Numbered from the stretch's first letter, positions 23,976-34,456 are shown. The stretch is DNA of 64,000 nucleotides from Fulvia fulva (GCF_020509005.1 NC_063014.1:2790001-2854000); one strand, 5' to 3'. Numbers and translations: made by a program. The notes: generated from the letters alone by a model not told the origin.

Positions 23976-25023
23976 ATGCCACCACCACGCGGAGCATGGA
24001 ACCCCATCGAGTGCGCAGGCGATTACACCACGACCAAAAGCGTCTACAACGACACCTACCCGGCTATCGATCCTACCAAAGCAGACCAGTCTGGCAAAGC
24101 GATCTTCGTCTCCGGCGCGTCGAAGGGTCTGGGTAAAGCCATGGCCATCTCGTTTGCCAAAGCAGGGGCTTCCAGGATAGCGATTGGAGCAAGATCGGAT
24201 TTGTCGACCACGGAGAATGAAGCCAGAGCTGCAGCGATGGAAGCCGGTCGTTCTGAACCGCAGATTTTGAAGCTTAAGCTGGACATCACGGATCAGGAAA
24301 GTGTCGATGCGGCTGCGAAGTTGGTGGAGAGGGAGTTTGGGAGTGTGGATGTTGTGATCAATAATGCTGGTATTATGGATGGAAGGGGTTCTGTGGCGGA
24401 GAGTGATCCATAAGGGTGGTGGCGGTGCAGTAAGAAGCCCTTGATCCACTATTACATTGAGAGTCGCGCTGATACTGTGTGTAGTGGACGCCAACCTCCG
24501 TGGCGCATACCTGATAACCCGCGCCTTCCTTCCTTTACTGCTGAAGAGCGACCTGAAGACTCTCATCACCGTGTCCAGTGTCGGAGCCCACTGCATCACG
24601 CCCGGGCTATCAGCCTACCAGACGTCGAAGCTCGCAGTACTACGCTTCACAGAATTCGTTGCGGCAGAGTATAGAGACCAGGGAATCACCGCGTTCGCCA
24701 TGCACCCTGGCAATATCCTGACTGATATCGTCGGGAACGGTGTCACGGTCACTGACCAGTATTGTCCTAATCTAGATACTGACGTATCGACAGGTATGGA
24801 CCCCAAACTCAAAGCTGTCTTCACCGAGACACCGCAGATTTGCGCAGATTCGATGGTGTACCTGAGTAAGGAACGGCGGGAGTGGTTGAGTGGGCGGTAT
24901 GTCAATACCTGCTGGGACCTCGAGGAGCTGTGCAGTGATCCGCTCAGGAAGCGGATTGTGAAGGGTGATATGTTGAAGGTGAAGTTGGTTGTGCCGAATG
25001 AGGATTCACGGGGAGGCGTGTAG
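23976..25023 (+). CDS. Short-chain dehydrogenase/reductase with in-frame TAA (2 exons)
   Basis: NAD(P)-dependent SDR; the substrate is not deducible. Exon 1 23976-24429 and exon 2 24485-25023 are joined across a 55-bp intron (gtaaga..gtgtag). The cofactor motif 'SGASKGLG' is at residues 46-53 and 'NNAGI' at 129-133. The catalytic Ser is in 'TVSSVG' near 182, and 'YQTSK' supplies Tyr196 and Lys200. Ahead of the intron the frame reads 'ESDP-stop-GWWRC', where fungal SDRs of this type usually have an acidic residue before a WW pair. The stop at 24411-24413 is TAA, so the gene may be a pseudogene, a sequencing error, or spliced from an alternative weak donor (gtgatc, 24400) that removes 30 in-frame bases including the stop. 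The rest of exon 2 is intact to a normal stop. Confidence 0.75.
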
Positions 25024-25141
25024 CTTTCCGCGAATGGCCTTGAGGGTTAGGCCCAGTATCTCACTGCGCTTCCCATTCTTCCCTCACACGTAGCTCGAAA
25101 TCAGGCGTCGGGATCCGACCATCACCTAGCACCCATCTCGC

Positions 25142-25717
25142 TCAATCCCCCTTTTCTTCCCCCTGCGTCTCCGCTGTCACCCTTCCTTCCCCCAAGCCCA
25201 AACCCTTGACCACCGCACTCAGCACTCCCAAAGTCAACACCCCCTCCACCACTCCCTTTCCCACCGCAATCGCCAAGCTCGCCACAATCGTCACAAAGAT
25301 ATTGTTGAACTCGATGATCGGCCGACCACGTGTGCTCTCCATGATCGTCACCTCCAATGCGCCGGTGAAAAGACACAAGAACATCCCTACCACCCCGACT
25401 CCAAAACGCACTTCGTCAAGATCGGCGACAACGTTTTCCTTGTTTGAGACTTTGTTAAGAAGGCGATTGGCGGCGTTGGCAACCGGGGAGGTGATGTATT
25501 GGATTGTTTTCCATGTCCAGATAGCTGCTGTTGTGACGATCAGGATGGTACTTGAGAGGGTGAGGGCTGTGGTTAGGGTTGATGTGAGGATGTCAATTTC
25601 CTGGTTGGTGACCGCGATTGTATTCGGTGTGTTGATGGAGGTGGGAGGAAAGAGCATTATCTGATACCGTCTTTTGTTGTTGGTTGCTGTGCTGAGCGCC
25701 TGCCCTGATTGCGTCAT
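25142..25717 (-). CDS. Small multi-pass membrane protein, hypothetical
   Basis: Single open frame of 191 residues starting ATG at 25717. Three hydrophobic segments are visible: about residues 46-75 ('LTSTLTTALTLSSTILIVTTA'), about 108-128 ('VGVVGMFLCLFTGALEVTI') and about 138-175 ('IFVTIVASLAIAVGKGVVEG...LGVLSAVV'). A later ATG at residue 21 is an alternative start. I do not recognise a family. It lies convergent to the SDR gene, with only about 120 bases between the two stops. Confidence 0.55.
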   Translation of the reverse strand: MTQSGQALSTATNNKRRYQIMLFPPTSINTPNTIAVTNQEIDILTSTLTTALTLSSTILIVTTAAIWTWKTIQYITSPVANAANRLLNKVSNKENVVADLDEVRFGVGVVGMFLCLFTGALEVTIMESTRGRPIIEFNNIFVTIVASLAIAVGKGVVEGVLTLGVLSAVVKGLGLGEGRVTAETQGEEKGD

Positions 25718-26195
25718 GTGCCAAGATTGCAGGGATGTTCAATCCGAGCGGGAAGTTGCTACACTGGCACGACTGGGCGCCGCCTTCTGTTGACTAAGTA
25801 TTACTGAAATTGTAATTTCTGATGGGAAATATTGTTCGCTGTGGTGCGTGGGGTGTTTAGGCAACAAGTCCAGTAGTGGTGAAGGTTCAGCCATGCCAGG
25901 GTCTCCAGCTCGAATCGTAGGGTGCTGTCTTGAAGACAGCCTCGTTTTCACCCCGGTACCTTGTCCCGGTTGTTCGAGGATGGAAGCTCGCCTTGAGAAT
26001 AGCCCGTTCGCATGATATCGATGTCTACCTTGATTCACATTCAATGAAGTGGCCTTACCGCACAAGCATGGTAGCTGGAAGTGGACAGCGATCAGCTTGT
26101 CTTCTCGACAGCAGTCGGGTCAATGTTAGCCGGGGTCAAAATGTCATATGCACGTGAGCCCCGATTCCCGTTCGGTCTTTCGTGTATCAGTAAAA
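25718..26195. other. Divergent intergenic region
   Basis: About 480 bases between the start of the small membrane protein gene (minus) and the next plus-strand gene. No coding feature is supported. Confidence 0.45.
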
Positions 26196-27236
26196 ATGTC
26201 GCGTTCACCGATACTTGATCTTGCGAGAGAAAAGCTGAAGACTACCTCCAACGCCGCGAAGTCCGCCGAAGGGCCCCTGATCCTTCACGAAGGCATGTGG
26301 GATGCATGGCGCACCCAATTCGATGCAGGTCTCAATGCACAACTCCTACGCGTTACGAGCAGCGAGAGCCCTGATATGACGCCTTATGAGTTCAAAATAT
26401 GGACATGGCACGCATTTGCATACATTGGAATGCGCGTATCACCCTACGTCTTGGAACGCGTTGCAAAGACGGGGAGCAAGAACGCATTTCGATTCCTGGA
26501 GACTCTTCGCATGCTCGCCCAGCCTTTCCCGTTCTTCTGCAAGCCAGACCCAAAAGACAAGGGGCAACTCTCGTACGACGAGCGCCGGTGTGTATACGAC
26601 CACCTTCAAGAGCTGCAACCCAGGGTGGTCAACGTGATTTTCAAACGGCCGGCGATCGGTTTCTGCGAAGAGATGACCATGAGGGATGCTAAAGTACCAC
26701 CGTGTATGCCAGCAATCACACAAGTCAATCGAGCGCTCAGGGAAGAAACAAGAGCAACCGCCATTCGGAAGACGATCTTCAAATTTACCATCCTGTCGGG
26801 GGAGTCCTTGGTGGGCTGCCTTCAGGACTTCGAACCATATCTGAGACGATGGCTTCAAAATGATATCCGTGAAGATGACGATTTGCTCTGGAAGATTCGC
26901 CTGTGTACGCCGGAGGACATTGAGATGACATTCGCCGGGAACGTGGTAAGTCGCAACCGTCGCTTCGCACCTGATTCCATCTCGTCGCTTTTCGAGAGCA
27001 AGACCATGATTGACTGATACGGTTTACTGTAGGTCACCGTGCAAAGCCTTGACCAGTCACTGTGGCCTCACGGTGACGACATGCATCCATTTGCGCTCGC
27101 TCAGCAGGCTCGCGACGAGCGACTGCAGAAGCTACAGAACGTCGCCAGAGGGATCAGCGCTCGACCAGTGCAGCCTGCCGACTGGAAGGCGCAAGCGATA
27201 CTTGCCATCTTGCAGGCCGACGACGGACGGGTCTGA
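26196..27236 (+). CDS. Hypothetical fungal protein (2 exons)
   Basis: Exon 1 26196-26945, intron 26946-27032 (87 bp, gtaagt..ctgtag), exon 2 27033-27236, giving 317 residues. The ATG at 26196 sits in a good AAAATG context; an in-frame ATG at 26148 would add 16 residues. The central part 'PPCMPAITQVNRALREETR' followed by 'FKF' resembles the 'P.I.QVNR.LR.E' signature of a large family of fungal F-box/2EXR-like hypothetical proteins, but no F-box is evident. The C-terminus is Gln/Ala-rich and helical ('FALAQQARDERLQKLQNVARG'). Function unknown. Confidence 0.65.
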
Positions 27237-27951
27237 CTAGATGTGCTGAGGGCAGTCGAGCGGACGCTGATGTCATGTGTGATAGCTGCGGCTTGGAAGT
27301 GCTCGGGCGGTGTGCGGTGGTGTTTGTGGCCACTGGAAGTGCTCGACTTCGTTGGACTGCCATGCTCATCAATCCCCCTGTACTTCTTCGAATGCGTCCT
27401 CTCGATCGGAGTTATTCCGTAGCAATGCCTCATTTGCTGTCCATCTCATCGTAGATTGTTGATAGGCGTAGTCGTTCCTGTCTCTCTATAAGTCGAGTTG
27501 GTGGAGGTCTCGGAGAAAGTGCTTCGAGATGCCCCCTGCAGGACTTGGCGGTGTTGACATGGAAACGGCGCCAGCAAAGTGCGTGGTCTGCAGGGCGGTC
27601 ACAGCGCCCGGAGACAGTTTACGACTTGTGCATGTCCCTTGCTTCACTGACAATCTTCAGCCACGAGAAACAATCGACAAAGCAGAACCCTTGGCAGGAA
27701 AGATACATGACAATGGTACGTGTTTACCTCCGCCCCTCGCAGCAGAGACCCTGAGCACCCACTTCCTCCTTGGTTGAGGGCATTACACGCGCGAAGTCAA
27801 CAACCAGGTATACTGCCAGACACTTCTGCACCGCTCTTTGTTCCGTACTGCCGACATCTCGCTTGCGCCGCGCGCACTTGAGGAATAGCCCTCGCCATCT
27901 TCTTGCCCGCAGAACACAGCCCAAACCACCACGCACACGCAAACTAACGCC
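27237..27951. other. Intergenic and leader of the light-chain gene
   Basis: About 715 bases. Short frames here lack homology features. The CT- and CA-rich stretch from about 27820 to 27951 looks like promoter and 5' leader of the Cdc4-like gene. Confidence 0.45.
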
Positions 27952-28504
27952 ATGGGGGATCAGGCACAGAGCACCAACTTCAAGGAGGCCTTCTCACTCT
28001 TCGACAAGCGCGGAAACGGTCGCGTGCAGATCGACTCCCTTGGCGACCTCCTCCGAGCATGTGGCCAGAATCCAACTCTTGCTGAGATCAAGGATCTCGA
28101 GCACTCAGTGGGCGGAGATTGTAAGCAATCACTACCCCAGCAGGAGAGGCCACGCGACAGATCGTGTACTGACGAAGCATGCGCACAGTCGACTTTGACT
28201 CTTTCACACGCGTCCTCAACCGACCAGGTGGCTTCCGCGACCCTGGCGAGCCTGAAGAGTACTGCCGCGGCTTCCAGGTCTTCGACAAGGATCTGACCGG
28301 CTTCATCGGCGTGGGACAGTTCCGATACATCCTCACAAACTTGGGCGAGAAGATGAGTGATGAGGAGGTGGATGAGCTGTTGAAGGCCGTGGACACAAGC
28401 AGCGGCGAGCTGAATTACATGGGTAGGTTGGGACAATATCACAAAAGATCGAGTACGGCGCTGACGATGAAATAGACATGGTCAAGATGATCCTTCAAAA
28501 CTAG
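27952..28504 (+). CDS. cdc4: Cdc4-type essential myosin light chain (EF-hand; 3 exons)
   Basis: Calmodulin-superfamily light chain that binds IQ motifs of myosin heavy chains and is needed for the cytokinetic ring (role known for the fission-yeast protein; inferred here). Exons are 27952-28120, 28189-28422 and 28476-28504, with introns of 68 bp (gtaagc..cacag) and 53 bp (gtaggt..atag), giving 143 residues. The diagnostic N-terminal segment is 'FKEAFSLFDKRGNGRVQI' followed by 'LGDLLRACGQNPT'. Then come 'LNRPGGFRDPGEPEEYCRGFQVFDKD' (split here: LNRPGG.., GFQVFDKD), 'LTNLGEKMSDEEVDELLKAV', and a short last exon ending 'MVKMILQN'. EF-hand loops are degenerate (loop position 12 is Gln in the third hand), as in non-calcium-binding light chains. 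Both introns splice to restore frame exactly. Confidence 0.92.
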
Positions 28505-29135
28505 GGAGCACGCGGCGTGTGCAGACTTTGTTTACATGGCATTATGAGCGAGGACGGCGTTTTGGTGGGGCTGCAGATCTGGGAAGGAGCACCCTGGAGG
28601 CTTGCGCGGGGGTTGACTCTTGTACGAGACATGAGCTGGGTGATGCATACCGTACATTCTGAGATACTGCACGAATATGATTGTTAGAGAAGCCTTTTCA
28701 TCAGGCTCCAGCGACTGTGACACTCTACAGTGATCCCATGACCCAGGAGATGACTGAGAGGGAAGGCGCGTTGCCAGGCGCGTCGTAACGCGTTCAGTAG
28801 TATCGTGGAGCTTCAGACACAACAGTATCAATAGCAACGACACTAGAAGTGAGTTGGGAGGTGTCGAATGCATGGCGCGCTCTTGCAGGACATTTGTGGG
28901 ATGTAACACACCAATTGTGGCCGCGGAGCTTTGGGCACAACATTACCAGCGGCGAAGAACGTTGACGATTATCGGGAGTATGCAATACTTGACGCGCCTT
29001 GTTCATGAATCTTGCTAAGTGCAATACATGCGCGCCACTGACACAAAATCGTAGCGCGGTACAAAGCTCGTTCGGAAACCTTCTCAGAAGCTTGGTCACA
29101 AGTTCCACCCGCGATGCCCCCTACATATCCCAGTT
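28505..29135. other. Convergent intergenic region
   Basis: About 630 bases between the stops of the light-chain gene (+) and the next minus-strand gene. Frames here are overlapping shadows without recognisable features. Confidence 0.45.
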
Positions 29136-29703
29136 CTACTCGGGATTCGACCTCTTCGGCCTCATTGCCTTGAGTCGCTTGAACAAGCTGGTGGCAGACT
29201 TGCTCTTGGGCAGCTTCTCATCCTACAGGCTGTTAGCTTCGTCTCAACCGCAAAAGAAGACCTCAGCAAGCAGCGGTTGGCTGGGGGTATGGTACTGCAC
29301 GACGCGCACTCACCTTGACACCCGATTTCTCAGCCATCTCCTCTTCCTCTTCCTCCTCCTCTGTCAGCAGCCCAGCCTCTTCTGCCTGCTTCGTCATTCG
29401 ATCGCGCCACTCGCCGAAGTTCTTGGCGTTGGCTCCCAGCTTCATGCCGCCTGCTGTGGGCGTGGCGTCTGAATTCTCAGCGCCGTGACTCTCCCTGGCC
29501 TTCGGGGAGTCTTTCTTTTCCATGACGCTGTCGACCTTGGTGGACGGCGCGCTCGGTGCTTGCTCAGGTGCAGCGGCTTCTGGCATGGCTATTTGATCCC
29601 GGCGATCGTACTCCTGGCTGGCGCGGTAGAAGGACTCGCGGCGGGAGATGTACTCTGGGTCCGGACGGTAGTATGGACGCTCACCAACGTGGTCTACGGG
29701 CAT
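29136..29703 (-). CDS. Small charged hypothetical protein (2 exons)
   Basis: Exon 1 29703-29314, intron 29313-29223 (91 bp, gtgagt..ctgtag), exon 2 29222-29136, giving 157 residues. The start 'MPVDHVGERPYYRPDPEYISRRESFYRASQEYDRRD' has a good context (CTCACCATGCC); an ATG 13 codons earlier (29742) is possible. The middle is Ala/Pro/Ser-rich. It is followed by 'KLGANAKNFGEWRDRM', an acidic run 'EEEEEEEE', and a basic C-terminus after splicing ('LPKSKSATSLFKRLKAMRPKR'). The unspliced frame ends 15 codons into the intron. Family not recognised. Confidence 0.55.
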
Positions 29704-30239
29704 GGTGAGGCTATGGACCGGGATGCAGGATGCTGCGGACATACTGGTGCTGTTGGAGTGTGGTATGTTGTAGTGTGGTGATGGGTGTTGATGTCTTCGA
29801 AGGGCTGTGGTGTTGGCTTGATATAATGGGTGAGAGGAGCAAGATGCGATGCTCGACGCGCATACTTATCTCGTAGCCATTTGAGGACGCGTGGGGATTA
29901 TGATTTCGATTTTGACCATAGTTTACTAATGCTGTGCAGGCACATGGTAAGCTTTGAGTTTTACTGTCCTCAAGAAACAAACGACCAATACTAGCACAGC
30001 GTATGACCTGACAACTCATGGGAGCCCCAGGCACAGGATAGCGTCAACACGTCAAGTAACGCCATGCCGTGGACCATAATGTGAAGGAACAGTGACCCGT
30101 GCATCATCTGGTTTGCTGCTTGGTGTGCACTGGTCGTGTTTGCGGTTTGAGATACATGTCTTGAATGAACCTACAACGAGAACTTTGCCGGCCAGCAAGC
30201 TGTCGTAGACGAGCATATACTAACGTGTAGGATGACAGT
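29704..30239. other. Divergent intergenic region
   Basis: About 535 bases between head-to-head genes. It contains the leader of the minus-strand gene. Nothing else is supported. Confidence 0.45.
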
Positions 30240-31354
30240 ATGCGCTGCTGCGAGAAAGAGCTTGGGGTAGATACACTATGGCGACTAAGTTATCATCAAG
30301 ACTGCAGCGTATCAACAACAGGTCTGGCGTCCTCGCAGACCCAGACACCTCCCTCATCTCTGCATTCGAGGCACTCATTGACCTCTAGGAAGACTGCTGG
30401 TCGGCTGACACATCGGGATGCAACCCAACGACGAAAAGATGGCTCGCGCTTGCTGGGCAGAGAGCGCTGTCACGTGTTGCCGAACGCACGCAAGAGGACC
30501 TGGTACAATCAGAGCAGCCTGACCTTCAGAATCTGCGATGGACAGCTCCAATCCTGCGGAAAGAGCGGAAAGACGACCGACTAAGCCTGCGCTTGGCGAT
30601 CATTGCTAGGGATATGGATGAGTTCTGCCTAGTGACTGATCTGGCCACATGCTCTGCAGATGCGGTCCTAGACGCCGCCTCCGAGTTCCTGCTGGGCTGT
30701 GCTGGTATTGCCATGACCTCCGACTACGAAAACGGTATGACTATCGACATGCCCGCGGTCAACACCACCCGAGGTCCGCAAGCGAGCGCTGCGATGTTTG
30801 AGTGTGTCGCACTCGTCCTGTGTCAGCTTGCGAGATATCATTCCCGCTGGATCAGCAGCGACGGTCCTGCACCGGTCGTGTTATGGAACCAAATCGTACC
30901 CGGTACAGGTGGACCTCGTGTTAGACAGTCTTCAGCTGTGACAATGAAGTTTCCGCCCGCGTTACACAAAGCTTCGAACACAGGAAAGAGGTTCGCCACC
31001 AACCAGGCCCAAGGGGCCCACTGGGACACTCTGAAGGAGAAGACTTTCGAGATGTTCCTCTGCGGCATGCCGGAGAACGACTCTCAATTCGCAGAAATCC
31101 CCATCCGGGTAGCTCTATCAGTGAATGTACTAGCCGGTCAGGGGCGAGATGATCCTGCACTTGGCTCTATCTCCTTCGAATATAGCAATGAGATGCAGAA
31201 GTTTGCTCGACAGGGGCTCATCGCCATCACGCGTTATATCGACACGTCCTTCCCTGCCGCTACTACAGCAGACACCATTCTCGAGCCATACTTGCCAAGC
31301 TCTACGCTGAGGCCCAGACCTGCGACCACGAATTCGATGCTCCTGCGCCAATAG
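30240..31354 (+). CDS. Hypothetical protein, member of a local paralogous family
   Basis: The main open frame runs 30389-31354 and is protein-like throughout. Two 5' models are possible. Model A is ATG 30240, intron 30309-30388 (80 bp, gtatca..ctctag) and then the main exon, giving 344 residues. Model B is ATG 30278 in the main frame, which has the coding-like segment 'NNRSGVLADPDTSLISAFEALIDL' but meets TAG at 30386-30388. The same TAG is the acceptor in model A. The segment 'SAAMFECVALVLCQLARY..WISS..PAPVVLWNQIVPGTG' resembles the C-terminal module of the genes at 31408 and 32171 (hydrophobic helix, then 'LW' and a 'VP' motif). Function unknown. Confidence 0.6.
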
Positions 31355-31407
31355 GTTGTTTTGTACTGTCTCGACATGCTGTATCGTATCCCCCCGACGG
31401 ATCTTTA

Positions 31408-31782
31408 ACTCACTGCGCTATGTTTCAAAGAGACAGCCGGCCACTTAGCTGGTATGCAAGTGCAATCGACGGTATACCGGGCGCAAGAATCCAATGTTGC
31501 AGACTTTGTGGAAACGATCAGTAAGTTCTCTTGTGCGCATTGATCAAACATTGCTAGTCACTGAAGCCGATATACGGCTCGGAGAATAAACAGATCTTGT
31601 TCCCACTGGTCGATAACGCTTCAATGAACGACTATTGGCGAGCAGATATGCGAAGGTACGCAGTGCATGCCGTCGTTGGCCTCGCACAATGTCTGTCGAC
31701 TTGGTTTGGTGGTGAAGACTTCAAGCTCTGGGACAAGGTCGTGCTGCCACGAGCAGGTTTTTCGATTCCTAGACGTCCCTGA
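31408..31782 (+). pseudogene. Fragment related to the 32171 gene
   Basis: Two frames joined by a plausible 41-bp or longer intron: 'CFKETAGHLAGMQVQSTVYRAQE' (about 31416-31510) and, after the acceptor, 'IYGSENKQILFPLVDNASMNDYWRAD' and on to a stop at 31780-31782. The second part (N-D-Y-W, a helix, then 'GGEDFKLWDKVVLP') matches the C-terminal module of the neighbouring 32171 gene ('VDDMWRLG', 'FEGADVQLWGHKVP'). No good start is found. It is either a truncated paralog or the 3' exons of a mis-modelled gene. Confidence 0.45.
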
Positions 31783-32170
31783 ATGTGACAGAAGTGGTGA
31801 GTTCAATGTAGGACGGCGCATTTTGTAGTGCGCGGAGGTCTTTTGCATGATATGGAGTCAGCGATATTGCTGGGTGTGTTTCTGAGAGTTTCAGAGGCGA
31901 TGTGAATAGTCTATAGAGACCGTGTGTTGTTCTCGATTGGGCTGTGTTTGTTAAAAAGACTCTACTGAGGAATATCCACAGGGTTTCGTCTAAAGTCTTG
32001 GCAAAGAAACAAGTGAATGAAGGCAGCCGAGGGCCAAGAAGTCTGCATAGATGTGACTCGTAATTTGCCGAACAGACTCGTAGTCTTACAATCAAAAAGT
32101 AGATAAACACATTTCTTGCAACATCACAGTCTGCGCATTCAACACAGCTCTACAAAACATCTCGCCGACC
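31783..32170. other. Intergenic, leader of the 32171 gene
   Basis: About 390 bases without a supported gene. The last ~70 bases, AC-rich, look like a 5' leader. Confidence 0.4.
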
Positions 32171-32995
32171 ATGCTGCTCCTTGTCAACCCAAAGAGCATG
32201 GACACCACCAAGAAGACCGCACCACCCATCCCAGGTGTCGAACACGTCACGTGTCAAGAGCAAGCCGACCATCTGCATCACCTCTACCACAGCTGGAAAG
32301 AACTCCTCGGCACGCCCATCACATCAACTGATGCGCGCATCATCGCCGGCATCGCGCTCCTCCGCGAGGCAATCGCAGGCTGCCACCTCGCCTTTCTCGA
32401 GCTACCATATTATTCAGAAGTGACCAAAGGCTACTGGCTTAAGCTGCTATTCTATGGCCAGCAAGCCATCCACGCGTTGGCATTCACTGTCGCTAAGTTC
32501 TGTGATTTCGAGACCAAGAACGCGAAGCCAACCGGTCCATATCCTGTCATGCGCAAGGAAGACCCCTTCAACATCGTCCCTCAGGTCACGAATGAGAGAC
32601 TACTGCGGCAGTGGGCGATGGCGATGTACCTCGATCTCCAGCACATCACGTCTTTCTTCGGCGAGGCGTTGGATGCGGCTGAGCAGAGCCTGCAGATTGG
32701 ACTAGGTGATGACAAGACGATTCAACTTGTTGAGGGTCGGAATGGTGCAGACGCTGTGCGCACGCCAGGGCTTGAGAGAACGGTGCACCTGCATCTTCCA
32801 CCTGTTCCCGAGGAGGCGGTCGACGATATGTGGAGGCTAGGCAGCGCGTCAAGCATGATTTACTGCTTGACAAACCTGGCGGCGATTTTGTCAAGGGCGT
32901 TTGAGGGGGCGGATGTGCAATTGTGGGGCCATAAGGTGCCGGCTACGGAGAGGGATATGATGATGCGGTTGAAGGTGCCGAAGGAGTGGAAGTAA
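32171..32995 (+). CDS. Hypothetical protein, best-preserved member of the local family
   Basis: Uninterrupted 274-residue frame from ATG 32171 (ATG 32198 is an alternative). It is mostly helical by composition. The N-terminal part is 'EQADHLHHLYHSWKELLGTPITSTDARIIAGIALLREAIAG' (quoted segments: 'LHHLYHSWKELL', 'IAGIALLREAI'). A middle segment follows, 'WLKLLFYGQQAIHALAF', and then a C-terminal module 'VDDMWRLGSASSMIYCLTNL', 'AFEGADVQLWGHKVPATERD'. Parts of all three segments can be seen in the broken copy at 63297-64000, and the last module in 30240 and 31408. No known domain is recognised. There is no signal peptide or membrane segment. Confidence 0.7.
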   Translation: MLLLVNPKSMDTTKKTAPPIPGVEHVTCQEQADHLHHLYHSWKELLGTPITSTDARIIAGIALLREAIAGCHLAFLELPYYSEVTKGYWLKLLFYGQQAIHALAFTVAKFCDFETKNAKPTGPYPVMRKEDPFNIVPQVTNERLLRQWAMAMYLDLQHITSFFGEALDAAEQSLQIGLGDDKTIQLVEGRNGADAVRTPGLERTVHLHLPPVPEEAVDDMWRLGSASSMIYCLTNLAAILSRAFEGADVQLWGHKVPATERDMMMRLKVPKEWK

Positions 32996-33121
32996 GGTAC
33001 TGCGGACATGTCATGAGGGGCTTGGCTTAGTTGGCCATTCAGCGTTGCCAAAGAAGACATGGGAACAAAACGATGTGAGGCTAGCATTTCTCATATTCGT
33101 TGTACATACAAACGAGGGCCA

Positions 33122-34456
33122 TCAAGACGCCGGTAGCTCAGCAGGTTCTCGCTGCACTGTTTTCGCTTCCAACTCGGACACTGTACGTGCGTGAGCTTTT
33201 CTTTCCTCTGCCGGCAGTTCCTTCTTAGCATCGTCTCCACCGAGCTCGAATCGACTATCTTGACCATGCAACTCAGCCGTAGTTTTTTCTGCTGTTACAT
33301 CCTGTGGCTTCTTTTGTGCTCTCCTTCTTCGCATAAGCCAGTAGATCAGGCCCGCGACAATTACTAACGCAGTCAAGACACCTATCACAATCCCAGCTAT
33401 TGCGCCTCCGGAGAGCCCGCTGGAATCTGAAGTTTCCGTGTCTTCCGTCATGGTACTGTTGGTATTCGTTGTATTTGTAGTGGCATTGTACGCGACCGGC
33501 GTCGGTTGAGGCAGATCAGGAGGCTGGTAGCTACGACCATTTATGTCATCGATATGGCCACAGAACACATTCGCCACTGTCTCCGTGATCGTCGTCTGAG
33601 CCCCAGCATCCGCAACAGGCATCCACACACCAATTACGGGCGTGACTGAGTCTGCCCATGCAGTGTAGATGGACTGTGATCTGTTGCTGTAGAAGCTCAG
33701 AGTATTCTGGAAGGTTCCGTTCATAGTACAGTTGCTGGTCAGTCCTGTCTGGTACTGATCACCGAAGGAGGTAAGTGGGTAAGCGAGGCCATCAAGCTTG
33801 TCCTGAAAGAAGTATGAGCATTCTTTAGGAAAATTCTCCACGAGTGCATGAGACAGATCTCGGCAGACGTCTGGTAGTGAGGTTGTGGTCAGATTGCTAT
33901 CAGGGCCGGGTGAGGCTGTCGTCAACCATGTCGCATACTGCTGAACAGTGGAGACTATGGCTGAGATGCAAGGTTGGTCCAGTGTGGAGAGGCAGCTGCC
34001 GTTGTCGCTCTGACCTCGGAGTTGTGTATTATAGTTTAGACTGAAGCCGACCAGAGCGCAAACGTCGTAGCCCAACGCATACCGGTCGGAATAGTTGGCA
34101 CCGTTGGTATCGTACCAGAGCGTATAACTTGCCGCGGTACTCGTACTATTAGTGCTGTTGAATCCAGGATTCTGCAGAGTGACTGCTATGCTGACGGGCT
34201 GTGTCCTTCCAGAGAAATTTTCAGGTTGACCTTGCTGGGGGCCTTGAGGAACATTAGGATTGAAGCTGAAGACTCCAGTTCCGTTCGCATCGTTGAACGT
34301 CTTGTTGCATAGTGGTGAGCTGCCACCTTGTACCAACGTTGCTAGGCCCCATATCGGCAGCACAGAGCCGTTGTTGCTTTGTGGAATGCTCTGCTGTGCT
34401 TGGACGAGAGCGATGAGCGTCGTTCCTAGTAGGATCAGTGGTTGTAACCACTCCAT
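33122..34456 (-). CDS. Single-pass glycosylated plasma-membrane/cell-wall protein
   Basis: Single-exon, 444 residues. A signal peptide ('MEWLQPLILLGTTLIALVQA') is followed by an ectodomain of about 330 residues with many N-glycosylation sequons (for example NGS, NFS, NST, NYS, NLT, NCT, NGT, NRS, NAT) and scattered Cys. A Thr/Asn-rich stalk then precedes one transmembrane helix ('GAIAGIVIGVLTALVIVAGL') with a stop-transfer 'RRRR' and an ~80-residue charged cytosolic tail. The layout resembles fungal wall-sensor-like proteins, but I do not recognise the ectodomain as WSC. Function unknown; surface localisation is inferred. Confidence 0.75.
   Translation of the reverse strand: MEWLQPLILLGTTLIALVQAQQSIPQSNNGSVLPIWGLATLVQGGSSPLCNKTFNDANGTGVFSFNPNVPQGPQQGQPENFSGRTQPVSIAVTLQNPGFNSTNSTSTAASYTLWYDTNGANYSDRYALGYDVCALVGFSLNYNTQLRGQSDNGSCLSTLDQPCISAIVSTVQQYATWLTTASPGPDSNLTTTSLPDVCRDLSHALVENFPKECSYFFQDKLDGLAYPLTSFGDQYQTGLTSNCTMNGTFQNTLSFYSNRSQSIYTAWADSVTPVIGVWMPVADAGAQTTITETVANVFCGHIDDINGRSYQPPDLPQPTPVAYNATTNTTNTNSTMTEDTETSDSSGLSGGAIAGIVIGVLTALVIVAGLIYWLMRRRRAQKKPQDVTAEKTTAELHGQDSRFELGGDDAKKELPAEERKAHARTVSELEAKTVQREPAELPAS

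Noticed and set aside
23913..24599. 228-codon minus-strand frame
   Set aside because: Antisense across the SDR exon and intron; no conserved features.
27529..27777. 82-codon plus-strand frame
   Set aside because: No recognisable features, and it lies in the promoter/leader region of the light-chain gene.
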